From the NCBI GenBank assembly GCA_029239575.1, contig JARBUP010000174.1, forward strand, positions 1-6,159: a stretch of DNA of 6,159 bases, in the 5' to 3' direction. The notes beneath the pieces were generated by a model. That model was not told where the DNA came from and did not search any database. It worked only from the letters and a program-made list of their open reading frames with translations. Numbering within the stretch: position 1 is the stretch's first letter; every line of letters begins with the position of its first letter. Source of the stretch: Bacillota bacterium. GTDB lineage: Bacteria; Bacillota; Clostridia; Tissierellales; Sedimentibacteraceae. The translations under genes were made by a program, and so were the position numbers. Positions 1 through 6,159 of the stretch are shown one piece after another.

Positions 1-2110
1 CTAATTTTTTTACTTTATATTTTTTACTTATTTTAATAACTAATTCTGATGTTGCACTTGATATGGTGTTATGAAATTTAGCAGAAATAAATGAGGTGGG
101 CTTTCCTTTTTTTATATCTCTTATTACAGATAATAAAATATCTTTATATTCAATTATATAAACCTCATTTTCATCAACGACCGTGAAAGGATATTCATCT
201 TTTACAGAAGGGTCCAAAATATTTTCAAGCTCTATTGCTGCCTGTGCATCATAGGTTATATAATGACGAACATTTAAAAGAGATGCAATACAATCAAAAA
301 ATCTTCCAACAGAGGATGTTTCATAACAGTTCATTTTGCTATCTATGGCTTGATTTACAGCATCGACGTTTTTTTCATCTATTGCATTTACAATATCATT
401 AAATTCATAATTAATTGAACGCAGATAGCTCACTGCAATTCTCCAAGGTTCTTTTATTGATTTATCTCCTCCTTGAATAGTTACATATCTAAAATGACCC
501 ACTCTTATAAAATTCTTTCTTGTTCCTATTAAAAATTCTCCTCCCCAAATATTCCCATCCAAACCTAATCCTGTACCATCAAAAATAACACCTATTACAG
601 GGCAAAAAAGCTTATGTTCAACCATACAACTTACCATATGGGCATGATGGTGATGAACTGGGATTTTTCTTACTGTATTATTTAGTGCATATTTAGACGA
701 CTGATATATTGTATACATGTCATGTACAATTAACTCCGGTTTAAAGTTCAATAGCGACATCATATTATCAATGGCTTTTTCAAAATTAATATATGTATCG
801 TAGTTCTTCAAATCACCCATGTATTGACTCATATATAAATACCGATTTTGAGATAAACAAAAAGTGCTTTTTTCTTCTGCCCCTAAAGCTAACATTTCAA
901 TATTACAATTCATTGGGAATATAAAAGGCGTGTAACCTCTTGCCATTCGTACAACAATTTCATTATTACATAATGTTTTCACTACAGAATCTTCAACAGG
1001 TATATTTATATCTCTGTTGTGCATTAAAAAATAATCAGCAATTGTCCCTAAGTTTTCAATTGCTTTTTCATTTTCAAACTGTATAGGAGAATTGCTTATA
1101 TTACCGCTTGTCATAACGAGACATGTTATATCATTTTGAAATAATAAATAATGAAGAGGTGTATACGGAAGCATAATCCCCAATTTTTTCATATTAAAAG
1201 CAACTGTGTCAGGCAAATTTGATGTTTCTTTTTTTTCTAAAAGTACAATGGGCCTTTTATTACTTAAAAGAAGCTTTTCTTCATATTGATTTATATAACA
1301 AAGTTTCTTTGCAACTTCAATGTTTTTAACCATAATTGCAAAAGGCTTATGGGGTCTTTTTTTTCTTTGTCGTAAAATTTTAACAGTATCTTCATTATGA
1401 GCATCACAAGCTAAATGAAAACCACCGATTCCTTTATTGGCAACTATCTTCCCATCTTTTAACATATCAGTTGTCATCAAAACCTCATCACTGCAAATTA
1501 TTTCTCCTCCCATATTATTTAATAGACTTAATTTTGGTCCGCAGTTAGGGCAACAATTAGTCTGTGCATGAAATCTTCTGTTGAATGGGTCATTGTATTC
1601 CCTTTCGCATTCGGGACACATTTTAAATTTCTCCATTGTTGTATTTTCCCTATCATAAGGTAATTTCCTTATTAGAGAATAACGAGGTCCACAGTTTGTA
1701 CAATTTGTAAATGGATAATGATAGCGACTATCAGCAGGATCTGAAATGTCATTTAGACAATCAGGACAAATTGATACATCTGTAGCCATAAACTTTATAC
1801 CATTTTCTTCAACTGAACTTGGAATAATTTTAAAATTATCCCACTCCTTTAATACCCTTAAAATAACTTCAACTTTTTCTATTTTTGCTAAAGCAGGAGG
1901 GTTTTTAATTATGGATAATAAAAATTCTTTTATATTTTCTCTATTTCCTTCTATATCCATTAAAACAGCACTTCCCTGATTGCTAACCCACCCTTTAATA
2001 TTATGTTTAATTGCTTGATTATAAATATATGGTCTAAAACCGACACCTTGAACCACACCATATATTTTTATTTCATAACTTCTTTTATTTTTAAAATCAT
2101 CATTCTTCAA
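1..2110 (-). CDS. hypF: Carbamoyltransferase HypF, [NiFe]-hydrogenase maturation (C-terminus cut by window edge)
   Basis: HypF turns carbamoyl phosphate and ATP into a carbamoyl group passed to HypE for the CN ligands of the Ni-Fe centre; it is cytosolic. The 703 visible codons are open throughout. In order: an acylphosphatase domain with VQGVGFRP at residues 20-27; two zinc-finger-like CX2CX18CX2C units (C115/C118/C137/C140 and C165/C168/C187/C190); a YrdC-like domain with KPFAIM near 255-260 and an MTSGN motif; and a Kae1-like domain with VHHHHAH at 485-491 and FDGTGLG after it. It ends in SKKYKVKKL, just before the usual LSGGVFQN block, so about 60 residues are missing. The start is taken as TTG at 2110, overlapping the upstream hypA-like gene by 11 bases, because no ATG in frame precedes the acylphosphatase motif. 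GTG at 2119 is an alternative. Domain order and motifs make the identity very secure. Confidence 0.96.
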   Translation of the reverse strand, partial: MKNDDFKNKRSYEIKIYGVVQGVGFRPYIYNQAIKHNIKGWVSNQGSAVLMDIEGNRENIKEFLLSIIKNPPALAKIEKVEVILRVLKEWDNFKIIPSSVEENGIKFMATDVSICPDCLNDISDPADSRYHYPFTNCTNCGPRYSLIRKLPYDRENTTMEKFKMCPECEREYNDPFNRRFHAQTNCCPNCGPKLSLLNNMGGEIICSDEVLMTTDMLKDGKIVANKGIGGFHLACDAHNEDTVKILRQRKKRPHKPFAIMVKNIEVAKKLCYINQYEEKLLLSNKRPIVLLEKKETSNLPDTVAFNMKKLGIMLPYTPLHYLLFQNDITCLVMTSGNISNSPIQFENEKAIENLGTIADYFLMHNRDINIPVEDSVVKTLCNNEIVVRMARGYTPFIFPMNCNIEMLALGAEEKSTFCLSQNRYLYMSQYMGDLKNYDTYINFEKAIDNMMSLLNFKPELIVHDMYTIYQSSKYALNNTVRKIPVHHHHAHMVSCMVEHKLFCPVIGVIFDGTGLGLDGNIWGGEFLIGTRKNFIRVGHFRYVTIQGGDKSIKEPWRIAVSYLRSINYEFNDIVNAIDEKNVDAVNQAIDSKMNCYETSSVGRFFDCIASLLNVRHYITYDAQAAIELENILDPSVKDEYPFTVVDENEVYIIEYKDILLSVIRDIKKGKPTSFISAKFHNTISSATSELVIKISKKYKVKKL

Positions 2111-2360
2111 AAGTTTCACCCTGTATGCTATGAATTATGGCAGTTTGGTTTTCTATGTCCTCTCTTTGTACTATAACTTTAAACTCATTGGCAAGAAGGT
2201 CCTTATTGTTTTCTATTAAATGCTCTTGAAGATTTTTTTCATTAACATGGCTGCTATGGTTTACTACTATTGTAAGCTGAGTAATCTTACAGATATTACT
2301 TTTTGTACAGATTTCATTTAATGATTTTGAAATTTTATTAATTAAATATGTGTCGTGCAT
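2100..2360 (-). CDS. HypA-like nickel chaperone lacking the zinc-binding domain
   Basis: HypA delivers nickel to the hydrogenase large subunit, working with HypB. This 86-residue protein begins MHD, keeping His2, the residue that with the N-terminus binds Ni in HypA (normally MHE). The N-terminal half has the HypA pattern: an amphipathic helix (residues 4-20), a KITQLTIVV strand, then an SHVNEKNLQEHL helix that matches the region after ELSGV in HypA. It is shorter than the usual 113-118 residues. The CxxC...CxxC zinc domain is absent, and the only cysteines are two in the first quarter (EICTKSNIC). The ATG follows AAGGAG by 7 bases and lies 48 bases after the protease gene. Position between the protease and hypF supports a maturation role. 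Whether it binds nickel or acts only as a scaffold cannot be told from sequence. I see no sign that it is a decayed longer gene, because hypF begins at its very end. Confidence 0.75.
   Translation of the reverse strand: MHDTYLINKISKSLNEICTKSNICKITQLTIVVNHSSHVNEKNLQEHLIENNKDLLANEFKVIVQREDIENQTAIIHSIQGETFEE
2116..2122 (-). promoter_or_regulatory. Ribosome binding site inside the hypA-like gene that sets the hypF TTG start
   Basis: On the minus strand AGGGTGA lies 6 bases before TTG at 2110, within the last codons of the upstream gene. It contains GGTGA, which matches the anti-Shine-Dalgarno end. The position favours the TTG over the in-frame GTG at 2119, which is itself part of this motif. The overlap implies translational coupling. 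Confidence 0.55.
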
Positions 2361-2408
2361 ATTAATACTCCTTTATATAAATTTTTGGTTTAAGCAATTC
2401 AGTAAAAG

Positions 2409-2855
2409 CTATATATTTTTGTTATTCATTATAAATACATATACATCTTCACATATTTGATTAAGCTTCCGCTTTAAAGTTTCACTTAATTCTGTACTAA
2501 ATTCAATTTTATCTATTTCTATTCCAATTACAAAACCTTTGATATTTTTTCCGTACAATTTAATAAGGTGGATTAAACTTGGCTGATGCTGTGAAGTAAG
2601 GTTATTTCCTAGTGACAAATCATTTATAGAAGTAAAAGTTACTGTTCCTGGTATTAATTCAAAATATGTTGAATCTATAATAAATATCAAATCACCATCA
2701 TCAATTTTGCTTAAAGCATATTCAAAGTCTGTTTCACCAAATACTACCTCAATTTTTTCATTTATTAATTTTTCTGAAAGTTCTTCTGCAACTTTAATAC
2801 CTATTGTGTCATCTCCCATTATTCTGTTACCTATAGCAATAAACTTAACGGACAT
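2409..2855 (-). CDS. [NiFe]-hydrogenase maturation endopeptidase (HybD/HyaD/HycI family)
   Basis: This family cuts the C-terminal tail from the large subunit once nickel is in place, which closes the active site. The 148 residues are normal length (about 150-165). The opening GNRIMGDDTIG (residues 9-19) is the family signature; D16 takes the place of the Ni-sensing acidic residue Glu16 of E. coli HybD. D61 in FIIDS and H90 in SQHQPSL correspond to the other two metal ligands (Asp62 and His93 in HybD). No signal or membrane segment is seen. The ATG is one base after the large-subunit stop, with AAGGG about 9 bases upstream inside the large-subunit gene, so the two are probably translationally coupled. 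Its substrate is most likely the adjacent large subunit, whose tail begins after H455. Family call is firm; the specific substrate is inferred from position. Confidence 0.93.
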   Translation of the reverse strand: MSVKFIAIGNRIMGDDTIGIKVAEELSEKLINEKIEVVFGETDFEYALSKIDDGDLIFIIDSTYFELIPGTVTFTSINDLSLGNNLTSQHQPSLIHLIKLYGKNIKGFVIGIEIDKIEFSTELSETLKRKLNQICEDVYVFIMNNKNI

Positions 2856-2856
2856 C

Positions 2857-4266
2857 TTATACTACCCTTATTTCTAATGGAGAATATTTATCTGAAAATA
2901 CATGGGTAGCACAGGAAACACAAGGATCAAAAGACCTGACTATCCTGCCAATTTCAACCGGATTTTTTATGTCTTGAATATTTGTTCCTATTAAAGCCAT
3001 TTCTACCGTTCCTTTTAATCCATTAGAATCCTCTGGCGAAAGATTCCATGAACTTGGGGTTATTATATCGTAATTTTGAATAGTTTGATTTTGAACAGAA
3101 GTCCAATGGCCTAAAGCACCTCTTGTAGTGTCTACTAATCCTTTACCATAAGCTTCTTGATTAAATTCATAACTTCCTTGATTTGATGGAATCATCGTAA
3201 TTTTTTCTAAAAATACTTCCATTATTTCAATAATTTTCTTTACCTCTAAAACCCTTGCAATAGTACGGTCCATAGTTGAGATTCCTCTATTATAGTTACC
3301 GCTTAACCACATTCTTGCCAAAGGACCCACCTCCATGGCATATCCATCATATCTTGGAGCCTTTATCCAAGTGTAAGCATTTTCTTTATGAATATTTTCA
3401 TTAACTGTAGTAACTATTGGACTAACTTCATCTCTAATTAATTCATACCATGCGTTTTGTATATTTTCTGTTATTTTATCCGAATCTAAAGTACCATATT
3501 GTCCATTTATAATAACACTCGGAGCCACATAAAAAGCTCTGTTATCTGTATAACTGTCAAATATTCCATATGACATTAAATTTTTATATCCTATACCATT
3601 ATTAAAATAATCAGAATAATATTCTGCAATTTTATATACATCAGGTATCAGCATATCTTCAACAAATATTTTTATATCCGATAATATGGATTTAATTTTA
3701 ATCCACTTCGCTGAATCCATATTAACTGTAACCCCTCCCACAAAGATGCCATGATTGTGTGGAGCCTTGCCTCCGAGAACAGCTGTCATTTCATGAGCTA
3801 ATCTACTGTATTTTAGAGATTTTACATAATGTTCTGATAACTCTTTGTCTATTTCTTCAGGAAGACGATAATCATTATGCGAAGTTATAAACGATGATTC
3901 CATCCTTGCTCCCTTTACAAAGTCAGGGATAGTAAACTGGTAGAAGTGTCTTAAGTGATTTTGAATAAATTCACTTCCGTGCATAAATTCTCTTATCATT
4001 TTATCATTTTCGTTAGGATAAATTTTAAGAACATCCTCCAAAGCTAATGTAGAAGCCATGGAATGAGCAGTTGAACATATTCCACAGATTCTTTCCGTAA
4101 AATATATTGCATCTAAAGGCGGTCTTCCTTTTAGCATTTTTTCAAAACCTCTAAAAAATAACCCGCTGCTTTTAGCATTTACAATTTTATTTTGTTCTAC
4201 TTCAACTTCGATTTCCAAAAAACCACTTATTCGTGTAACAGGGTTTATAGTAATTTTATTTGCCAT
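2857..4266 (-). CDS. [NiFe]-hydrogenase large (catalytic) subunit, group 1-like
   Basis: This subunit carries the Ni-Fe(CN)2CO centre that splits or makes H2. Residues 58-68 hold the L1 motif, ERICGICSTAH (C61, C64, H68). The C-terminus holds the L2 motif DPCVSCATH (C449, C452, H455), followed by a 14-residue tail that the next-door endopeptidase should remove after H455. RGALGHW at 382-388 supplies the conserved second-sphere Arg (R382), and TPSSW at 403-407 resembles the PSTW segment near the CN ligands. At 469 residues it is shorter than many periplasmic group 1 enzymes (about 540-600), and closer to compact cytosolic forms. The N-terminal motif is TRISGF (11-16) where group 1 enzymes normally have TRIEGH, so the proton-relay Glu is Ser14. 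The ATG has a GGAGG site 4 bases upstream and starts 14 bases after the small-subunit gene. Confidence 0.97.
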   Translation of the reverse strand: MANKITINPVTRISGFLEIEVEVEQNKIVNAKSSGLFFRGFEKMLKGRPPLDAIYFTERICGICSTAHSMASTLALEDVLKIYPNENDKMIREFMHGSEFIQNHLRHFYQFTIPDFVKGARMESSFITSHNDYRLPEEIDKELSEHYVKSLKYSRLAHEMTAVLGGKAPHNHGIFVGGVTVNMDSAKWIKIKSILSDIKIFVEDMLIPDVYKIAEYYSDYFNNGIGYKNLMSYGIFDSYTDNRAFYVAPSVIINGQYGTLDSDKITENIQNAWYELIRDEVSPIVTTVNENIHKENAYTWIKAPRYDGYAMEVGPLARMWLSGNYNRGISTMDRTIARVLEVKKIIEIMEVFLEKITMIPSNQGSYEFNQEAYGKGLVDTTRGALGHWTSVQNQTIQNYDIITPSSWNLSPEDSNGLKGTVEMALIGTNIQDIKNPVEIGRIVRSFDPCVSCATHVFSDKYSPLEIRVV

Positions 4267-4280
4267 TGTTCCTCCAGATA

Positions 4281-5159
4281 TTAAAATCTAACAAAAGGCT
4301 CCATGCCATCGGGAAATCTCTCTCCCGCACATCCTATACATGGCGAGTTGTCTTCAACGGGCCAGTTTACATATCCATTCCACTGTCTCACTGGGCAATC
4401 AGTTCTTGTGACTGGCCCTCTGCATCCAAGTTTAAACATACATCCTAATTCACCTAACCTTGATGCAAAAATGCCATTATCAAAATATGATCTTCTTGTA
4501 CAACGGTCATGTATTGTTATTCCATAAAACATTATAGGTCTCCCTAATTCATCAAGCTCAGGAATTCCAAATGCTACTAAGTTAGCAATAGTACCTGTGA
4601 CCCAATCAGGATGACTTGGACATCCTGGTACTCTTATAACCTGCCTATTTAAAAATTGAGGTACACTTACGCTTTGAGAAGGATTTGGAGCTGCTGCTGA
4701 AATTCCGCCAAAAGAAGCACAAGTGCCAACTGCTAAAACATATTTTGCCTTTTCACCTGCTATTCTAATAGCTTCCATTGCTGTTATCGCCTTACCTTGA
4801 TAACGAGCAATAATATTATATTGGCCATTATCCCTTGTGGAAACTGCACCTTCTACAACTAAGATAAATTCCGTTTCCAATGTGTCTAAAAACTGCTCAT
4901 ATGCAGCATCCCCTTCAGCAAACATCAGACTATTGTTGTATTTTAAGTTTGTCATTTCTTTTAAAAGAAAATCTGCACTTGGATTTTCTGCATTCAGCAT
5001 GGATATCAAATTTCCTGAACAGCCGGTTGCCTCTAACCAAATTAAATTTATTTTATTTTTGTTATTACTTTTTATATCATTTACAGCCAAATCCATCATT
5101 TTTCGAGCTGTAATATCCTTTGAATCATATATTGGGCAACGTCTTTTTTTCTTTAACAA
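4281..5159 (-). CDS. [NiFe]-hydrogenase small (electron-transfer) subunit, no Tat signal
   Basis: This subunit wires the Ni-Fe site to its redox partner through three Fe-S clusters. Ligands by family position are: proximal C47, C147 (AVGTCASFGG) and C180 (VPGCPSHP), with N50 where the second Cys of CxxC usually sits; distal H217, C220, C240, C246 (IHDRC, then CMFKLGC); and medial C255, C274, C277 (TDCP, then PCIGC). The 292 residues begin with a charged stretch of about 36 residues before NLIWLEATGC. It has two arginines (R6, R7) but no hydrophobic core after them, so it is not a Tat signal. There is no hydrophobic C-terminal anchor either, so a cytoplasmic soluble protein is inferred. The start is TTG at 5159, 6 bases after a GGAGG that overlaps the stop of the upstream gene. 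It is co-transcribed with the large subunit. Confidence 0.96.
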   Translation of the reverse strand: MLKKKRRCPIYDSKDITARKMMDLAVNDIKSNNKNKINLIWLEATGCSGNLISMLNAENPSADFLLKEMTNLKYNNSLMFAEGDAAYEQFLDTLETEFILVVEGAVSTRDNGQYNIIARYQGKAITAMEAIRIAGEKAKYVLAVGTCASFGGISAAAPNPSQSVSVPQFLNRQVIRVPGCPSHPDWVTGTIANLVAFGIPELDELGRPIMFYGITIHDRCTRRSYFDNGIFASRLGELGCMFKLGCRGPVTRTDCPVRQWNGYVNWPVEDNSPCIGCAGERFPDGMEPFVRF

Positions 5160-5165
5160 TCCCGG

Positions 5166-5170
5166 CCTCC
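5166..5170 (-). promoter_or_regulatory. Ribosome binding site for the small-subunit TTG start
   Basis: GGAGG on the minus strand begins at the last base of the upstream TAG stop and lies 6 bases before TTG at 5159. Near-ideal sequence and spacing support this non-ATG start, and the stop overlap points to translational coupling with the b5-like gene. Confidence 0.75.
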
Positions 5171-5616
5171 TATCTACTTATTAAAAAACCAACTCGAGGT
5201 AAATTTCTCAAAATTTCTATTCTCCCTCCATGGCATCCATTAAACTGAGCGGACAAATCCTGTCCTGCATACATACTAAAATGTGTTCCACCGCCCCAGG
5301 TTGCTTCAATGCTCACATCATATACAATTCCATTCACTGCAACATAGGCAGGTTTTCCATTTGAACCGTCATATTGAGATAATTCTTCAATAGTAAATTG
5401 CTTTATATCAGATTTATAAATTCCATTTTCTTCTATACTGCTCATATTATTTTTTAATTGATTGTATATTTGATAATACCTATTTTTTTCTTTATTAAGC
5501 ATATTTTCATACATTATTCTTTGACATGGGTCATTATTTGTTGCTATCATTTGCTGATAATATCTTATATTATTTTCACACTTCAACAACATTTGGTAAT
5601 CATTATTATAATTCAA
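5170..5616 (-). CDS. Cytochrome b5-like heme-binding protein with an N-terminal helical region
   Basis: This is a probable small soluble heme protein that exchanges electrons with the hydrogenase. The partnership is inferred from its place as first gene of the operon, 10 bases before the small subunit. Residues 74-145 match the bacterial cytochrome b5-like/heme-steroid-binding fold: FTIEELSQYDG, PAYVAVNGIVYDV, then W-GGGTHFSMYAGQDLS and a CHGG. H112 and H129 are the likely heme ligands. Residues 1-60 look like two amphipathic helices rich in Tyr, Asn and Gln (NNIRYYQQM, NRYYQIYNQL), with no signal peptide or membrane segment. A TTG at 5640 would give 156 residues, but a perfect GGAGGAG lies downstream of it, so the TTG at 5616 (148 residues) is preferred. 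Only the b5 half is recognised; the helical half could dimerise or dock to the hydrogenase. Confidence 0.88.
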   Translation of the reverse strand: MNYNNDYQMLLKCENNIRYYQQMIATNNDPCQRIMYENMLNKEKNRYYQIYNQLKNNMSSIEENGIYKSDIKQFTIEELSQYDGSNGKPAYVAVNGIVYDVSIEATWGGGTHFSMYAGQDLSAQFNGCHGGRIEILRNLPRVGFLISR

Positions 5617-5621
5617 AAAAT

Positions 5622-5628
5622 CTCCTCC
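5622..5628 (-). promoter_or_regulatory. Ribosome binding site that fixes the b5-like gene start
   Basis: GGAGGAG on the minus strand has 7 bases between its GGAGG core and TTG at 5616. It lies inside the longer reading frame that opens with TTG at 5640, which lacks a comparable site. This argues that translation begins at 5616. Confidence 0.75.
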
Positions 5629-5664
5629 GATATTTTTCAATTATTAAATCATATGCTTCATGAG

Positions 5665-5694
5665 AATATATAATGATAAGAATTTATATTACAA
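5665..5694 (-). promoter_or_regulatory. Candidate vegetative promoter of the hydrogenase operon
   Basis: On the minus strand TTGTAA (5694-5689), an 18-base spacer and TATATT (5670-5665) resemble a SigA promoter, matching 4/6 and 5/6. An overlapping alternative is TTGATT (5698-5693), 17 bases, CATTAT (5675-5670). Either would give a leader of about 40-55 bases before the TTG at 5616. The region is very AT-rich, so chance matches are likely. The terminator just upstream does imply that a promoter lies here. Confidence 0.4.
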
Positions 5695-5754
5695 TCAAAT
5701 GCCAAACATTAAACAGACAATGAAAATGTTTATTTATTTTTATTACTCACAATC

Positions 5755-5780
5755 AAAAAAAACTCCCTAAATAGAGAGTT
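5755..5780 (-). terminator. Intrinsic terminator after eutH
   Basis: On the minus strand AACTCTCT-ATTT-AGGGAGTT forms an 8-bp stem with one G-U pair and a 4-base loop. Six T residues follow directly, making eight with the two closing the stem. It lies about 90 bases after the eutH stop. The plus-strand reading lacks a T-run, so it works in one direction and separates the eutH transcript from the hydrogenase operon. Confidence 0.8.
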
Positions 5781-5791
5781 AAAATGTAATA

Positions 5792-5820
5792 CAAGGCTGA
5801 TAGTTTACCTATCAGCCTTG
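5792..5820 (-). other. Strong hairpin in the eutH 3' untranslated region
   Basis: CAAGGCTGATAG (5792-5803) and CTATCAGCCTTG (5809-5820) are perfect inverted repeats of 12 bases around a 5-base loop. This is much more stable than the terminator hairpin 11 bases further along the minus-strand transcript. No T-run follows directly, so it is not a standard terminator by itself. It may protect the mRNA 3' end or be a back-up terminator. Confidence 0.7.
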
Positions 5821-5868
5821 ATAAAGATACGATTAGCGTATTTAATCATATTTCATAATTAAATGTGT

Positions 5869-6159
5869 TTATTTAGCTAATTCTTCTGCTTCTTTTTCTT
5901 CTTTTTCAAGCTGAATTGCTTTAGGTACAGATAGTTTAGTTGCAAAGAAGATTGCAATTATTCCTGCACTAAACTTTCCAATCATAAGAGGCAATATTAT
6001 AGTTGGTTGGAAGTTTGCGCTGAATGCTAAGTGATCTCCTAACAAGAAAGCTGAGCAAACTGCAAAAGCTATACATTTTACTTTATCAGCTGCAGGCATT
6101 TCTCTTATAAGTCTGAAAAGCGCTAAAATATTTGCTGCGCCTGCCAAAATTCCTGCGCT
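5869..6159 (-). CDS. eutH: Ethanolamine permease EutH, C-terminal 96 residues (start outside window)
   Basis: EutH is the membrane protein that brings ethanolamine into the cell for breakdown by ethanolamine ammonia-lyase. The frame is open to the right edge (it begins SAGILAGAANILALF at the edge), so this is a 3' fragment of a gene usually about 370 residues long. The visible part has the EutH pattern: AGILAGAANILALF, then CIAFAVCSAFLLGDHLAFSAN, then FQPTIILPLMIGK and a last membrane segment around SAGIIAIFFATKL. It ends in a charged tail (LEKEEKEAEELAK) that is probably cytoplasmic. The TTG at 6147 falls in mid-protein and is not the start. Two hairpins follow it, so it is probably the last gene of its transcript and not part of the hydrogenase operon. 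Other eut genes would be expected beyond the right edge. Confidence 0.9.
   Translation of the reverse strand, partial: SAGILAGAANILALFRLIREMPAADKVKCIAFAVCSAFLLGDHLAFSANFQPTIILPLMIGKFSAGIIAIFFATKLSVPKAIQLEKEEKEAEELAK

Noticed and set aside
1746..1979. Open frame on the plus strand
   Set aside because: It lies antisense inside hypF, where the minus strand encodes the acylphosphatase and zinc-finger regions. It has no ribosome binding site or recognisable motif.
5130..5159. Twin-arginine (Tat) signal in the small subunit
   Set aside because: R6-R7 is followed by charged and polar residues (CPIYDSKD) with no hydrophobic core or cleavage site.
4260..5184. Several open frames on the plus strand
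   Set aside because: They are antisense to the small-subunit gene, whose minus-strand product carries every expected cluster motif.
5617..5640. Upstream TTG start for the b5-like gene (156 residues)
   Set aside because: The GGAGGAG site lies inside this extension with ideal spacing to the TTG at 5616, and nothing similar precedes 5640.
5458..5673. Hydrophobic open frame on the plus strand
   Set aside because: It is antisense to the helical half of the b5-like gene. The Ile/Leu richness comes from reverse-reading Asn/Tyr codons.
5688..5705. Sigma-54 type -24/-12 promoter (TGGCAT...TTGTA)
   Set aside because: The distance between the GG and TTG elements is one base too short, and the GC of the -12 element is missing.
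5691..5757. Nine-base direct repeat TTTGATTGT (minus strand, 5757-5749 and 5699-5691)
   Set aside because: Only two copies in a very AT-rich stretch. One overlaps the terminator T-run, so chance is a sufficient explanation.
6145..6147. TTG as the start of a 92-residue protein
   Set aside because: The frame stays open to the window edge and the sequence matches the middle-to-end of EutH, so this is an internal Leu codon.

Overview
The window comes from an AT-rich genome (about 30% G+C by eye). All supported genes lie on the minus strand. Strong GGAGG-type ribosome binding sites, frequent TTG starts and a eutH neighbour suggest an anaerobic Firmicute of the Clostridia type. This is inferred from gene content and style, not from a marker gene.

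Reading along the minus strand from the right edge, the first gene is the 3' end of an ethanolamine permease gene (eutH). It is followed by a strong 12-bp hairpin and then an intrinsic terminator. A probable promoter starts a new operon with six genes in tight order: a small cytochrome b5-like heme protein, a [NiFe]-hydrogenase small subunit, the large subunit, a dedicated endopeptidase that processes the large subunit, a shortened HypA-like nickel chaperone, and HypF. HypF makes the carbamoyl group that becomes the CN ligands of the active-site iron. It runs off the left edge about 60 residues short of its normal end. The remaining hyp genes (B, C, D, E) are not in the window and probably lie beyond that edge.

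Together these genes encode one hydrogenase and part of its maturation machinery. The catalytic large subunit has both pairs of Ni-binding cysteines, and the small subunit has ligands for three Fe-S clusters. The enzyme departs from textbook group 1 hydrogenases in several ways. It has no Tat signal, no membrane anchor and no di-heme membrane cytochrome. An Asn sits where a Cys normally binds the proximal cluster, and a Ser sits where the N-terminal proton-relay Glu is normally found. The likely picture, as inference, is a soluble cytoplasmic hydrogenase that exchanges electrons with the b5-like heme protein encoded first in the operon.

Gene-free space is short. The largest gap, about 250 bases between eutH and the hydrogenase operon, holds the two hairpins and the candidate promoter.
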